DNA of 64,000 bases. It comes from Luteolibacter sp. Y139. GTDB taxonomy: Bacteria > Verrucomicrobiota > Verrucomicrobiia > Verrucomicrobiales > Akkermansiaceae. This document shows, one piece after another, positions 53,081 to 59,903 of the stretch. The notes beneath the pieces are model-generated. The model searched no databases, was not told the origin of the DNA, and saw nothing but the letters and a program-made list of their open reading frames with translations. Location: positions 124,001-188,000 of the forward strand of contig NZ_JBBUKT010000006.1 in assembly GCF_038066715.1 (NCBI RefSeq). The letters run 5' to 3'. A program made the position numbers and the translations under genes. How positions within the stretch are numbered: the first letter of the stretch is position 1; each line of letters begins with the position of its first letter.

Positions 53081-53985
53081 CCCGCTCGATCCAATTTCCC
53101 GCCGCTGTCTTGTCCTCGCTGCTGCTCTTTTCCGCCTGTGAAAAGAAAAGCGAGTCCACCGCTTCGTCCACGTCCCCGGACAAGGAAAGCCCCGGTACCC
53201 CCGGCAAGTCGACCAAGACCGAGCGCCACGGCGGCACCCGCGCCGAGCGCGAGGCCGAGGCCAAGACCAAGCTCCGCGAGGATTTCGAGGCGGCCGCGAA
53301 GATCACCGATCCCGCCGATCGCGAGAAAGCCCTCGCCGCCGTCGCGTGGGACGCCATCGATACCGATCGCGAGCTCGCGGAAAAGGCCTTTGCCGCCCTC
53401 ACTCCGGGCAGCGAGGAGTCCCGGAAGCTGGTGGCTCATTTCGCCATGCGCTTGGCCGATGAAAATCCGGAGACCGCGCTCGAGTGGGCCCGCAACTTGG
53501 ACGAGGGCGAGCGTGAGGATGCCGTCGGCCGCGTGATTTCGGTCATCGCCGCCACCGATCCCACCCGCGCCGCCGCCCTCGCCACCGAGGAAGTCCCGGA
53601 AGGCCCGCAGCGCGACCGCACCGTCGTTCAGGTTGTCCAACGTTGGTCCCAGAAGGCTCCCTCCGAGGCCGGCATGTGGGTCACTTCGCTTCCTGAAGGA
53701 GGCGGCCGCAAGGGCGCCCTGATCAATCTCGCCCGGACCTGGTCGCAAGCGGACGCCTCCGGCTTTGCCAACTGGGCCTCCACGCAGGAAGCCAAGCTTC
53801 CCGAAATGGCCTTCGCCGTCGCCACGCTGCTCCGCACCATGCCGGATGAAGAGCAGCGGAAGAAGCAGCTCGCCACCTTCACCGACCCCGCCTTCCGCCA
53901 ACGCGTCGAAGCCGAATACAAGAAGACCACCCTCCAGCTCCCACCCATGGGCAAGCCGCCGGGAGGTCTGGCGCCGCAGAAGTAA
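53077..53985 (+). CDS. Lipoprotein coupled to the third giant protease
   Basis: A 302-residue protein starting at a GTG that overlaps the preceding stop (GTGA), so its translation is coupled to the giant protease gene. The signal ends in a lipobox (LLFSAC, Cys21), then a charged Ser/Thr/Glu linker to about residue 60, and an all-helical solenoid of roughly 35-residue repeats (ENPETALEWARNLDEGERE, TDPTRAAALATEEVPEGPQRD, KAPSEAGMWVTSLPEGGGRK) resembling Sel1/TPR-like arrays of verrucomicrobial lipoproteins. Such a protein could anchor, fold or inhibit the protease; that is inference from the coupling. Confidence 0.72.
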   Translation: MTRSIQFPAAVLSSLLLFSACEKKSESTASSTSPDKESPGTPGKSTKTERHGGTRAEREAEAKTKLREDFEAAAKITDPADREKALAAVAWDAIDTDRELAEKAFAALTPGSEESRKLVAHFAMRLADENPETALEWARNLDEGEREDAVGRVISVIAATDPTRAAALATEEVPEGPQRDRTVVQVVQRWSQKAPSEAGMWVTSLPEGGGRKGALINLARTWSQADASGFANWASTQEAKLPEMAFAVATLLRTMPDEEQRKKQLATFTDPAFRQRVEAEYKKTTLQLPPMGKPPGGLAPQK

Positions 53986-54121
53986 GCAGGCGGTTATCGT
54001 CCCGGAGAGCGCGCTTCGGGGGCATTCTGGGAGCGCCGGTCTCCAGGCCGGTCGAATGGTCCAGGTGGCCGTCTACTCTCGCGGTACCTCCGGAATCCAA
54101 CGGCCGGAAGCCGCTGCTGCC

Positions 54122-54148
54122 GGCTCTGGAAACAGGCGTTCCAGAGCC
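54122..54148. repeat. Intergenic hairpin
   Basis: GGCTCTGGAA - 7 bases - TTCCAGAGCC, a 10-bp perfect stem. It lies 137 bases after the lipoprotein stop, with no T-run. Confidence 0.65.
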
Positions 54149-54163
54149 CGTGGGCACTCTACT

Positions 54164-54189
54164 ATTCCAGAATACATCTATACTGGAAT
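54164..54189. repeat. Hairpin with GAATACATCTATA loop, repeat family copy 1
   Basis: ATTCCAG / CTGGAAT stem around a loop whose core GAATACATCTATA matches, inverted and with one change, the loop of the hairpin at 59427-59471. It is probably one unit of a dispersed palindromic repeat family. Confidence 0.55.
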
Positions 54190-54451
54190 TATTGGAGTTC
54201 GGATCCCGCCGCTCCCTTCGCCAAGGCCTGCGAGGATTCCTCCTTTCCGGGATGTATAGGAAAGCGGAAAAGCGGAATTCACATTCTTCCTCCGCCAAGG
54301 CTACGGAGGACAAGGTCTTCCTTGGTTTTGGTAGCGGGAGGACTGCGTCCTTCCGGCTGGGTGACGCCACGCAGCTGCGCACCACTCCTTTACCTTCATT
54401 CGGCCCGCACCCCGCCGGAACGGCGCAGCCGTCCCGCTACGGGAGAATCGA

Positions 54452-55117
54452 TCAGCGGCTCGCGGGCTTAGCCGCGTCCTTGGCTTTCGCCGGGGCTGGG
54501 CTCGCCTTTCTCGGGACGATGGTGAAGGTCAGGTCGTTGCTCTTCAGGTCCACCACCGGGACCGTCTTGTGAAGCTCCTTGAGCTTGGGGTCGGCCTTCG
54601 CTTCTCCTCCTGCCCGGTCGTCGCCCATGTAGTCCACGATGCTGCCGGCGGAGGTCTGGTAGGTGAAGTGAACCCGGTAGGTCCCCGGCGGAAGGAAGGA
54701 CATGCGGATCGGATCGGCCGAGCCGAAGAATCCCTTGCCGAACGGGTTGAAATCCGCCCCCGCGGCCACCGTCGCAAAATCCTCAATCCTCAGCGAGTTC
54801 TGATTCCCGCAGCGTCCCAGCGCTTGCAACTGCACCGGCTTGCCCGCCGTGTCGAGGACCTCAAAGCCACATCGGGGAAACCGGCCGCCGCCGCGAGCAC
54901 ACCCGTCGAGGCTCCCGACCAGCACGGCCTCCTTTCCGCTGTCATTGCGGATGGCGACGTTGATCTTGGGCTCCTGTCCCTCCGTGATCCTGGTCTGGGC
55001 GCTCGTGATCGTGCAGGAAAACGGCGGCTTCTCCCCGGCCTCGCCCTCCGCAAAGGCACTCGCAAGCCCCAGCGGCCACAGGGCAAGAAGACAGGCACCG
55101 GTCAAAAGACGCTTCAT
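54452..55117 (-). CDS. Secreted hypothetical protein with Ig-like fold
   Basis: A 221-residue protein with a signal peptide (MKRLLTGACLLALWPLGLASA). Residues about 30-165 are beta-rich, with four Cys (CTITSAQTRI, GCARG, RCGFEVLD, RCGNQ) that could pair in the periplasm, and a PPGTYRVHFTYQT strand typical of Ig-like or BsuPI-type domains. The C-terminus is a Lys/Ala/Pro-rich tail (APAKAKDAAKPASR). I recognise no function. It is convergent with the lipoprotein gene across the repeat-rich intergenic region. Confidence 0.65.
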   Translation of the reverse strand: MKRLLTGACLLALWPLGLASAFAEGEAGEKPPFSCTITSAQTRITEGQEPKINVAIRNDSGKEAVLVGSLDGCARGGGRFPRCGFEVLDTAGKPVQLQALGRCGNQNSLRIEDFATVAAGADFNPFGKGFFGSADPIRMSFLPPGTYRVHFTYQTSAGSIVDYMGDDRAGGEAKADPKLKELHKTVPVVDLKSNDLTFTIVPRKASPAPAKAKDAAKPASR

Positions 55118-55470
55118 GGCGGGATGGGATCTACCGCAGACCCTAGATGAATCACCGGGATCCCGGCAAGAAGTTGAGCCGGGAAAACCGTTGTTTCAGG
55201 CGGTCCCGGGCAAGGCGTTCCAATTGTCGAAATCCACGGCTTTTAAGGAGCAACGACGCTCTTGTCGTTGGCTCTGGGTGGGGGGCCAGTCTTTGTCCTT
55301 CCTGTGGCTTTGCAGGATGCCCTAATCTCGGCCCTGACTACCTGCTAGATGCCTTCCCTCCACAATTTCCCAGCTCTATCAAACACCACGATGTCGATAT
55401 TGGCTTTGAGTGCGTGCCAATCTCCGGAACAACAAACTAGTGAGGTAGTTGCTTTCAAAGCGATTCAAGC
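55118..55470. other. Intergenic region upstream of the nuclease-helicase gene
   Basis: 353 bases with no credible ORF. Base composition shifts from G/C-rich to A/T-rich at about 55220. One small hairpin (CAACGAC-GCTCTT-GTCGTTG) lies at 55251-55270. No strong promoter or Shine-Dalgarno stands out before the ATG at 55471. Confidence 0.5.
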
Positions 55471-57714
55471 ATGATCATCGAAGTCCAAGAGTTTCTCCAG
55501 CGTGTTTCGAGTGATCTTCCCTCTCTTGTAACGGAGTTGCAGTCGGTAACCGGGCGCTTTGGAGATGAAGAAGCGGATGCTTGGAAGCAGTCACTGCCGC
55601 GCTTGGCTAAGGCGTTTGCATCTCCGGGCTTCGCGCCACTTCATTTGTATATCAATGGTACCGGAGCTCTCTCTCTGGAGTATCAGTTGCCTGCTGCGTC
55701 TTCCTGGTGCGACGTGGTACTGCTGGGTCAGAAGGACGGCCAACCGGGGGCTGTCATCATTGAGCTAAAGCATTGGCAGACCAGCACCGATTCGCCCGGA
55801 GAAATCGAAGGGTTGGTACAGCATTTCGGGCAACCAACGCTCCACCCATCGGATCAGGTTCGCGGATACACAGAGTATTGCCGGCGTTTCCACTCGGCGG
55901 TTCACGACTTCGAGGCATCCGTTGAAGGTTGCGTGCTTTTTACCAAAGATACGATTACTCACGCCTATCGGCTGCCGCCGAACGAAATCCTTACCGAACA
56001 GTTTCCCTGCTTCACCTTGTCGGAGGAGGATTTGGCCGAGCCATTTCCGGCGTTCGTTTCCAATGTAATCCGTGGTCCGCACCTCGGGTTCGCCAAGGCT
56101 TTCGAGACAGGATACTACAAGCAAGACCGGGGATTCATTCGGCAGATTGGAGATCAGATCCTCGATCCTCGTTCTAGTCCATTCGAGCTATTGGACAACC
56201 AGAGGAGGGCGTTTGCTCTTTGTCGCGCGCAGGTCAATGCCTCGCTTTATGGGGTGGGTGCCACACGGAACAAGAAGGTGATCGTAATTGAGGGACCACC
56301 GGGTTCTGGAAAGTCAGTAGTTGCTGCCAAGATCTGGGCGGCTTTGGCGACCGATCCGGAGCTTCCGGAAGGACCGATTGTCTTCACCAGCACGTCAGCA
56401 AGCCAAAACAGCAATTGGAGCTACCTGTTTAACATGGCCTCACGTGAAATCGCGGGATCTGGCGTGGTTAAGAAGGCAACGTCCTATACTCCAATAACGA
56501 CCCACAAGTTAGGGCAGTTACGGCAAAAGCATCGCGATCCCGATCTGTTCAAAGACGGTGAGAGTTGGCGGCAGAATCTGAAGACGCTCCGCGCCATGGG
56601 GGTTCCCTTTTTGAATGGAACTCGGGATGGTGAGTATCTCGTTTCTGTCGTCGATGAGGCCCACGCATTGATCAATCCCGAACATCCCGAGGGAAGAGGG
56701 CAATTCGGATTCGTGACCGGACTGGGACCGCAGGCCTTTCACATCATGAGGGTTTCGCAGGTTTCCATTTTCCTTTTGGACAGTCGTCAGGGATTTCGGA
56801 CTCGAGAGAATACGACAACAGATGATCTAAAAGCGTGGGCCAAGGAATTGAAGGCGGACTATGCAACTGTGAGTCTCGCTGGTAGCCAGTTCCGCTGCGC
56901 TGGATCCAAAGAGTATGTGGATTGGGTCGAAGCTGTTCTTGGAGGAGCGCCTCTGGGTAACTGCCAAGTGCTTGCCTCGGCGTGGAACAAGCCGAAGCCG
57001 GTATCAATCGGGAATATTATCGAGTTTCCACAATACCAGTCAAAGGTGGCTGAAGACGCGGTTCCTTATGTGACCAAGCCGCCAAAAGTGAAGCAAGGAG
57101 CGGGGCCGATGGATTTCCAGATTTTCGACAATCCGAAGGCGCTTGAAAGTGCGCTTCGCGAGAAAGTCGAAGCCGGATATTCGAGTCGCCTTCTTGCTTC
57201 ATTCTCGCGCCCGTGGACGACGGCCGAGGCGAATGTGCCTCATGACCTTCCGCCTTCTCTCAAAGACTTCTCGATCCCTTACACTGAAAATGGAACGGCG
57301 GCGACATGGAGTCGGATTTGGAATTTTGTTCCAAATAACGGCTCCGACTACACCGCTTATATTCAGGGAGCAGAGGGTTCCCGAATGCACGCCGATCCCC
57401 TTTGCGAAGTCGGGTGTCCTTACGCAGTGCGAGGATTTGACTGGGACTACGTAGGAATATTGTGGTTCTCCGACCTGGTGAACAAGGATGGGGCTTGGCG
57501 CGCGAATCCTCAACATGTCCATGAAACCGGCATCCGGTCACTGAGGACTGCTGCGATGAACGAGAAGGAACCCGGTGGACCTCATCACATCAATCTACTT
57601 GAGGCAGTCGCTCAAGCTTATCGGATTCTTCTGACACGCCCGATTCGAGGTGTTTACGTTTGGTTTGAGGACGATGAGACTCGGGACTATGTCGAGTCGT
57701 CGCTTGGACAATAG
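55471..57714 (+). CDS. Nuclease-helicase fusion: PD-(D/E)XK-like N-terminus plus DUF2075 helicase
   Basis: A 747-residue cytoplasmic protein. Residues about 60-130 show a restriction-endonuclease-like core: Asp81 in WCDVVLL, then Glu98-x-Lys100 in VIIELKHW, the D...ExK pattern of PD-(D/E)XK nucleases. The helicase part is DUF2075-like: Walker A GPPGSGKS (275-282), a Thr/Ser-rich motif FTSTSASQNSNW, and Walker B VVDEAH (DEAH at 395-398), with later motifs SQFRCAGSKEYVDW and a C-terminal VRGFDWDYVGILW block that is characteristic of DUF2075/Schlafen-type helicases. The gene is more A/T-rich than its surroundings, and no other DNA-repair gene is nearby. Role inferred: nucleic-acid processing or anti-phage defence. 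Confidence 0.82.
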   Translation: MIIEVQEFLQRVSSDLPSLVTELQSVTGRFGDEEADAWKQSLPRLAKAFASPGFAPLHLYINGTGALSLEYQLPAASSWCDVVLLGQKDGQPGAVIIELKHWQTSTDSPGEIEGLVQHFGQPTLHPSDQVRGYTEYCRRFHSAVHDFEASVEGCVLFTKDTITHAYRLPPNEILTEQFPCFTLSEEDLAEPFPAFVSNVIRGPHLGFAKAFETGYYKQDRGFIRQIGDQILDPRSSPFELLDNQRRAFALCRAQVNASLYGVGATRNKKVIVIEGPPGSGKSVVAAKIWAALATDPELPEGPIVFTSTSASQNSNWSYLFNMASREIAGSGVVKKATSYTPITTHKLGQLRQKHRDPDLFKDGESWRQNLKTLRAMGVPFLNGTRDGEYLVSVVDEAHALINPEHPEGRGQFGFVTGLGPQAFHIMRVSQVSIFLLDSRQGFRTRENTTTDDLKAWAKELKADYATVSLAGSQFRCAGSKEYVDWVEAVLGGAPLGNCQVLASAWNKPKPVSIGNIIEFPQYQSKVAEDAVPYVTKPPKVKQGAGPMDFQIFDNPKALESALREKVEAGYSSRLLASFSRPWTTAEANVPHDLPPSLKDFSIPYTENGTAATWSRIWNFVPNNGSDYTAYIQGAEGSRMHADPLCEVGCPYAVRGFDWDYVGILWFSDLVNKDGAWRANPQHVHETGIRSLRTAAMNEKEPGGPHHINLLEAVAQAYRILLTRPIRGVYVWFEDDETRDYVESSLGQ

Positions 57715-58153
57715 CGCCGGTTTCTTCCGGATGCTTTTCTAAGTGACCGTGATTGCGCTCAGCCAGATCAGATCGTCCGCAAGGGAGTGCACGATATGCT
57801 TTCGGTTTTTACAGCGAGCGCATCGTCCAGCACTCTCCGAAACCTACGACTGCATCGTTACCGCAAGTCCGACTTGTCGGGTGATCGAGCGTTAGGAAGT
57901 GGCCACCGACATCGGCAGCGACGCCAACCTCGGAGCGACCGAAACAACAGGCGACACAAATTATTCGCGGAACTCTTCCTCTTCGCCAACGCAGTGAGCT
58001 TGGAGACGAGGAAGATCATGAATGGGCTGCCGTGCCTTGAGATTTCGTTGCGACCAGCTTTTCGGCAGAGGTCGCTGATATGTGCCTGCCGTAACGAGCA
58101 ATGCTTAGAGCTTGTGAGAGAAAGGGCTCCCTGTTAGGAAGGAGTCAGAATAT
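57715..58153. other. Intergenic region between helicase and P-loop genes
   Basis: 439 bases. A 116-codon open frame at 57787-58137 has Arg-rich, low-complexity content and no ribosome-binding site, and I do not accept it. The final bases hold a good AGGAAGGAG Shine-Dalgarno (58135-58143) for the next gene. A decayed gene or an untranslated RNA cannot be excluded. Confidence 0.45.
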
Positions 58154-58612
58154 ATGGCGCAGCGCAAAGCAGTTTTGGCGGTTTGGAACAAAGCAGGAAG
58201 AGGGAAGACCGAAACGCTCAAGACGGTGGTCGAGATAATAAAAAAGACTTTCCCGAATTTCATTCAGCTTTTTCCTTCGTCCGATGGCCCGCTTCCGTCG
58301 GGGGATATTGTATGGGTTTGTAAAATCGAGGATTTGATCATAGGGGTCGACTCCAAGGGCGACCCTTGCACCGGATTAAAGGAGCGTCTGATTGAATTGC
58401 TCAAAAAATGGAACGTGGACGTGATTTTTTGTGCTACCCGGACCAGCGGCGAGACAGTTGCCGCGGTCGAGCACCTTGTGGAGGTGGAGGGATTTGAACC
58501 GGTTTGGACCTCCACTTATCAAGTGGACGGCAGGGGCGCGCAGAAGGAGGCGAATGCCGTGAAAGCTCGGCACATTGTCGATTTGATGAAGCAGCTTGGC
58601 TATTTACCATGA
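58154..58612 (+). CDS. Small P-loop protein with ParA-type deviant Walker A
   Basis: A 152-residue protein preceded by a strong Shine-Dalgarno. The N-terminus VLAVWNKAGRGKTETLK contains KAGRGKT (residues 13-19), which fits the deviant Walker A of ParA/MinD-type SIMIBI ATPases (KGGxGKT), with Ala for the first Gly and the signature Lys13 kept. Acidic strand ends (IIGVDSKGDP, VDVIFCATRTSGET) may supply Mg-binding Asp and a switch. It is shorter than true ParA proteins. The gene is among the most A/T-rich in the window, which suggests transfer. It is probably a partner of, or an independent cargo beside, the nuclease-helicase. Confidence 0.7.
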   Translation: MAQRKAVLAVWNKAGRGKTETLKTVVEIIKKTFPNFIQLFPSSDGPLPSGDIVWVCKIEDLIIGVDSKGDPCTGLKERLIELLKKWNVDVIFCATRTSGETVAAVEHLVEVEGFEPVWTSTYQVDGRGAQKEANAVKARHIVDLMKQLGYLP

Positions 58613-58734
58613 GCATCGTAGTGCCCGGCGTAAGATCGGCCCGGCCAACTGGAACTTGCGTGTAAAGTCCGTCAGAAAAGCCCTCAAATCTTCCTCCCCA
58701 ATCCGCCGGACTTGCGCTAGGTTCCACCGATCCG

Positions 58735-59121
58735 ATGGAGGAAAAGCCAGACACCTACCTTTGCCCGGGTTGTGACCGGGAGGTCCGCGTTGGGTCGCGG
58801 GGGTGTCCGTATTGCCAGCCGCCGGCGACGGGGAGGCGGGAGGTGCAGCTCAGGAAGAGCAAGAAGCGGTTGCCGAAGGCGGCGGCGGAGAAGGGGCGGG
58901 TGCGGGATCGGGCTCGTGCCCGGGGGAAGAAGAGTTGGGAGCAGGATCCGGGTTACGATGGGCTGGATTTGCCGGGGGAGGATTTTGACTATGATGATTT
59001 CGTGGCCCGGGAGTTCGGGCACCGGGCGCACCGGAAGGTGGGGATTGCTTGGTACTGGTGGGTGACGGCTGTTTTGCTGGTGGGGTTGATGGTTTTGGGT
59101 GGGTTTAGGTTGTGGGGGTGA
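58735..59121 (+). CDS. Zinc-ribbon tail-anchored membrane protein
   Basis: A 128-residue protein. The N-terminus holds a zinc ribbon (YLCPGCDREVRVGSRGCPYC is its extent; CPGC and CPYC are the knuckles), then an Arg/Lys-rich linker (about 30-70), an acidic patch (YDGLDLPGEDFDYDD), and a single C-terminal transmembrane helix (WYWWVTAVLLVGLMVLGGFRLWG), so it would be tail-anchored. It resembles the ribbon-plus-helix protein at 5294 in design but not in sequence. Function unknown. Confidence 0.68.
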   Translation: MEEKPDTYLCPGCDREVRVGSRGCPYCQPPATGRREVQLRKSKKRLPKAAAEKGRVRDRARARGKKSWEQDPGYDGLDLPGEDFDYDDFVAREFGHRAHRKVGIAWYWWVTAVLLVGLMVLGGFRLWG

Positions 59122-59162
59122 GAAGAAGTGCCGAGTGATCGGTGATCAGTGATCAGTGGAAG

Positions 59163-59205
59163 AGTTCGGACTGGTGGAGTTCGGACTGGTTGAGGCCGGA
59201 CTGGT
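59163..59205. repeat. Tandem 15-bp repeats
   Basis: AGTTCGGACTGGT at 59163-59175 and again at 59178-59190, with a degenerate third copy (GCCGGACTGGT) at 59195-59205; period about 15 bases. Confidence 0.8.
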
Positions 59206-59386
59206 GGGGAACGAACCCACCTTCGCTAAGGCTACGGTGGACAGGCCGCGGAGACGGGGAGGCGCGAGGTTTCCTTGGGCCACTGGATGGATTCGACCGC
59301 ACTCGGAGAGTGCGGACCACTTTGGTTGGTGGTGCGGGCTGTGCCGGCTATCCAGGCGGCGATTTGTCTTCGGGCGTCGACCAGCC

Positions 59387-59405
59387 GGAAGCGCGCAGCG
59401 CTTCC
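59387..59405. repeat. GGAAGCGC hairpin
   Basis: GGAAGCGC-GCA-GCGCTTCC, an 8-bp perfect stem with a 3-base loop, followed by GCTACGGGA. A similar CGCTACGGGA end is seen at 54437. Confidence 0.7.
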
Positions 59406-59426
59406 GCTACGGGAGGGGCGGAGATG

Positions 59427-59471
59427 AACTCCGCTAATTCCGCTATAGATGCATTCCGGATTAGCGGAGTT
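59427..59471. repeat. 12-bp stem hairpin, repeat family copy 2
   Basis: AACTCCGCTAAT / ATTAGCGGAGTT, a perfect stem with a 21-base loop containing TATAGATGCATTC, the inverted near-match of the loop at 54170-54182. Confidence 0.75.
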
Positions 59472-59495
59472 CGCTGCGGCTCACGGTGGCGGGCC

Positions 59496-59538
59496 ATTCC
59501 GATATTCCGATTTCCTAGACTTATCGGAATATCGGAAT
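59496..59538. repeat. 16-bp perfect inverted repeat
   Basis: ATTCCGATATTCCGAT at 59496-59511 and its exact reverse complement at 59523-59538, with an 11-base loop. Each arm is itself a doubled ATTCCGAT. It lies 12 bases past the DUF2007 gene stop and could end its transcript, but no T-run is present. Confidence 0.85.
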
Positions 59539-59549
59539 CGGGGCTCGGT

Positions 59550-59882
59550 TCAGAGGTCCGGGCGGGTGGGGGCGGGGGTGCCGCAGTTCCAGCATTCGGA
59601 GAAGACGCCTTCGACGTGTTCCTTGCAGACGGGGCAGGTCCAATCGGGGCTGACGGGCGTTTCGGCGGCGGCCTGGCGGTAGTCGCGGATGATGGCTTTG
59701 GCGCGGGCTTCGTCGGCATTGTCCAGCACCCACAGTTCGGGGTAGACCTCGGAAATCGGCAGCTCGCCGGCGGCGCGGGAGGCTCCTTCATTGCGGATCT
59801 CGGTGCGGATGCCTTCGGACTCCAGGATGGATTGGAGGTGGCCGACGATGGTGAAGTCGATGTGGTCGAAGACGCGCTTCAT
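59550..59882 (-). CDS. DUF2007 protein with C-terminal zinc ribbon
   Basis: A 110-residue cytoplasmic protein. Residues 1-70 have the DUF2007 fold: MKRVFDHIDFTIVGHLQSILESEGIRTEIRNEG opens with the family's HxExxLxxxGI-type helix and PELWVLDNADEARAKAIIRDY closes it. Residues about 82-102 form a zinc ribbon, CPVC and CWNC. DUF2007 is related to PII-like signal-transducing folds, but its role is unknown; the appended ribbon is common in Verrucomicrobia. It is 21 bases downstream of the CotH-type gene in the same direction. Confidence 0.83.
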   Translation of the reverse strand: MKRVFDHIDFTIVGHLQSILESEGIRTEIRNEGASRAAGELPISEVYPELWVLDNADEARAKAIIRDYRQAAAETPVSPDWTCPVCKEHVEGVFSECWNCGTPAPTRPDL

Positions 59883-59903
59883 TTTGGGAATCCTAACACC
59901 GGG

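Larger units (their letters stand above)
53986..54451. other. Intergenic region with palindromic repeats
   Basis: 466 bases without a credible gene between convergent coding ends. It holds a 10-bp hairpin at 54122-54148, an ATTCCAG hairpin at 54164-54189, and an AAGGCTACGG element (54297-54306) that recurs at 59228. The base composition is mixed, with A/T-rich patches unlike the flanking genes. Confidence 0.65.
59122..59549. other. Intergenic repeat cluster
   Basis: 428 bases without a gene. It holds three 7-bp tandem GTGATCR units (59135-59155), three imperfect 15-bp repeats around GTTCGGACTGG (59163-59205), an AAGGCTACGG element (59228-59237), and three nested hairpins up to 59538. It shares several motifs with the 53986-54451 region. 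Confidence 0.75.

Noticed and set aside
55251-55270. CAACGAC hairpin as a terminator
   Set aside because: Only 7 bp, no T-run, and no gene ends close upstream on either strand.
57787-58137. 116-codon ORF between the helicase and P-loop genes
   Set aside because: Arg-rich, no domain pattern and no ribosome-binding site; its codon use looks non-coding.
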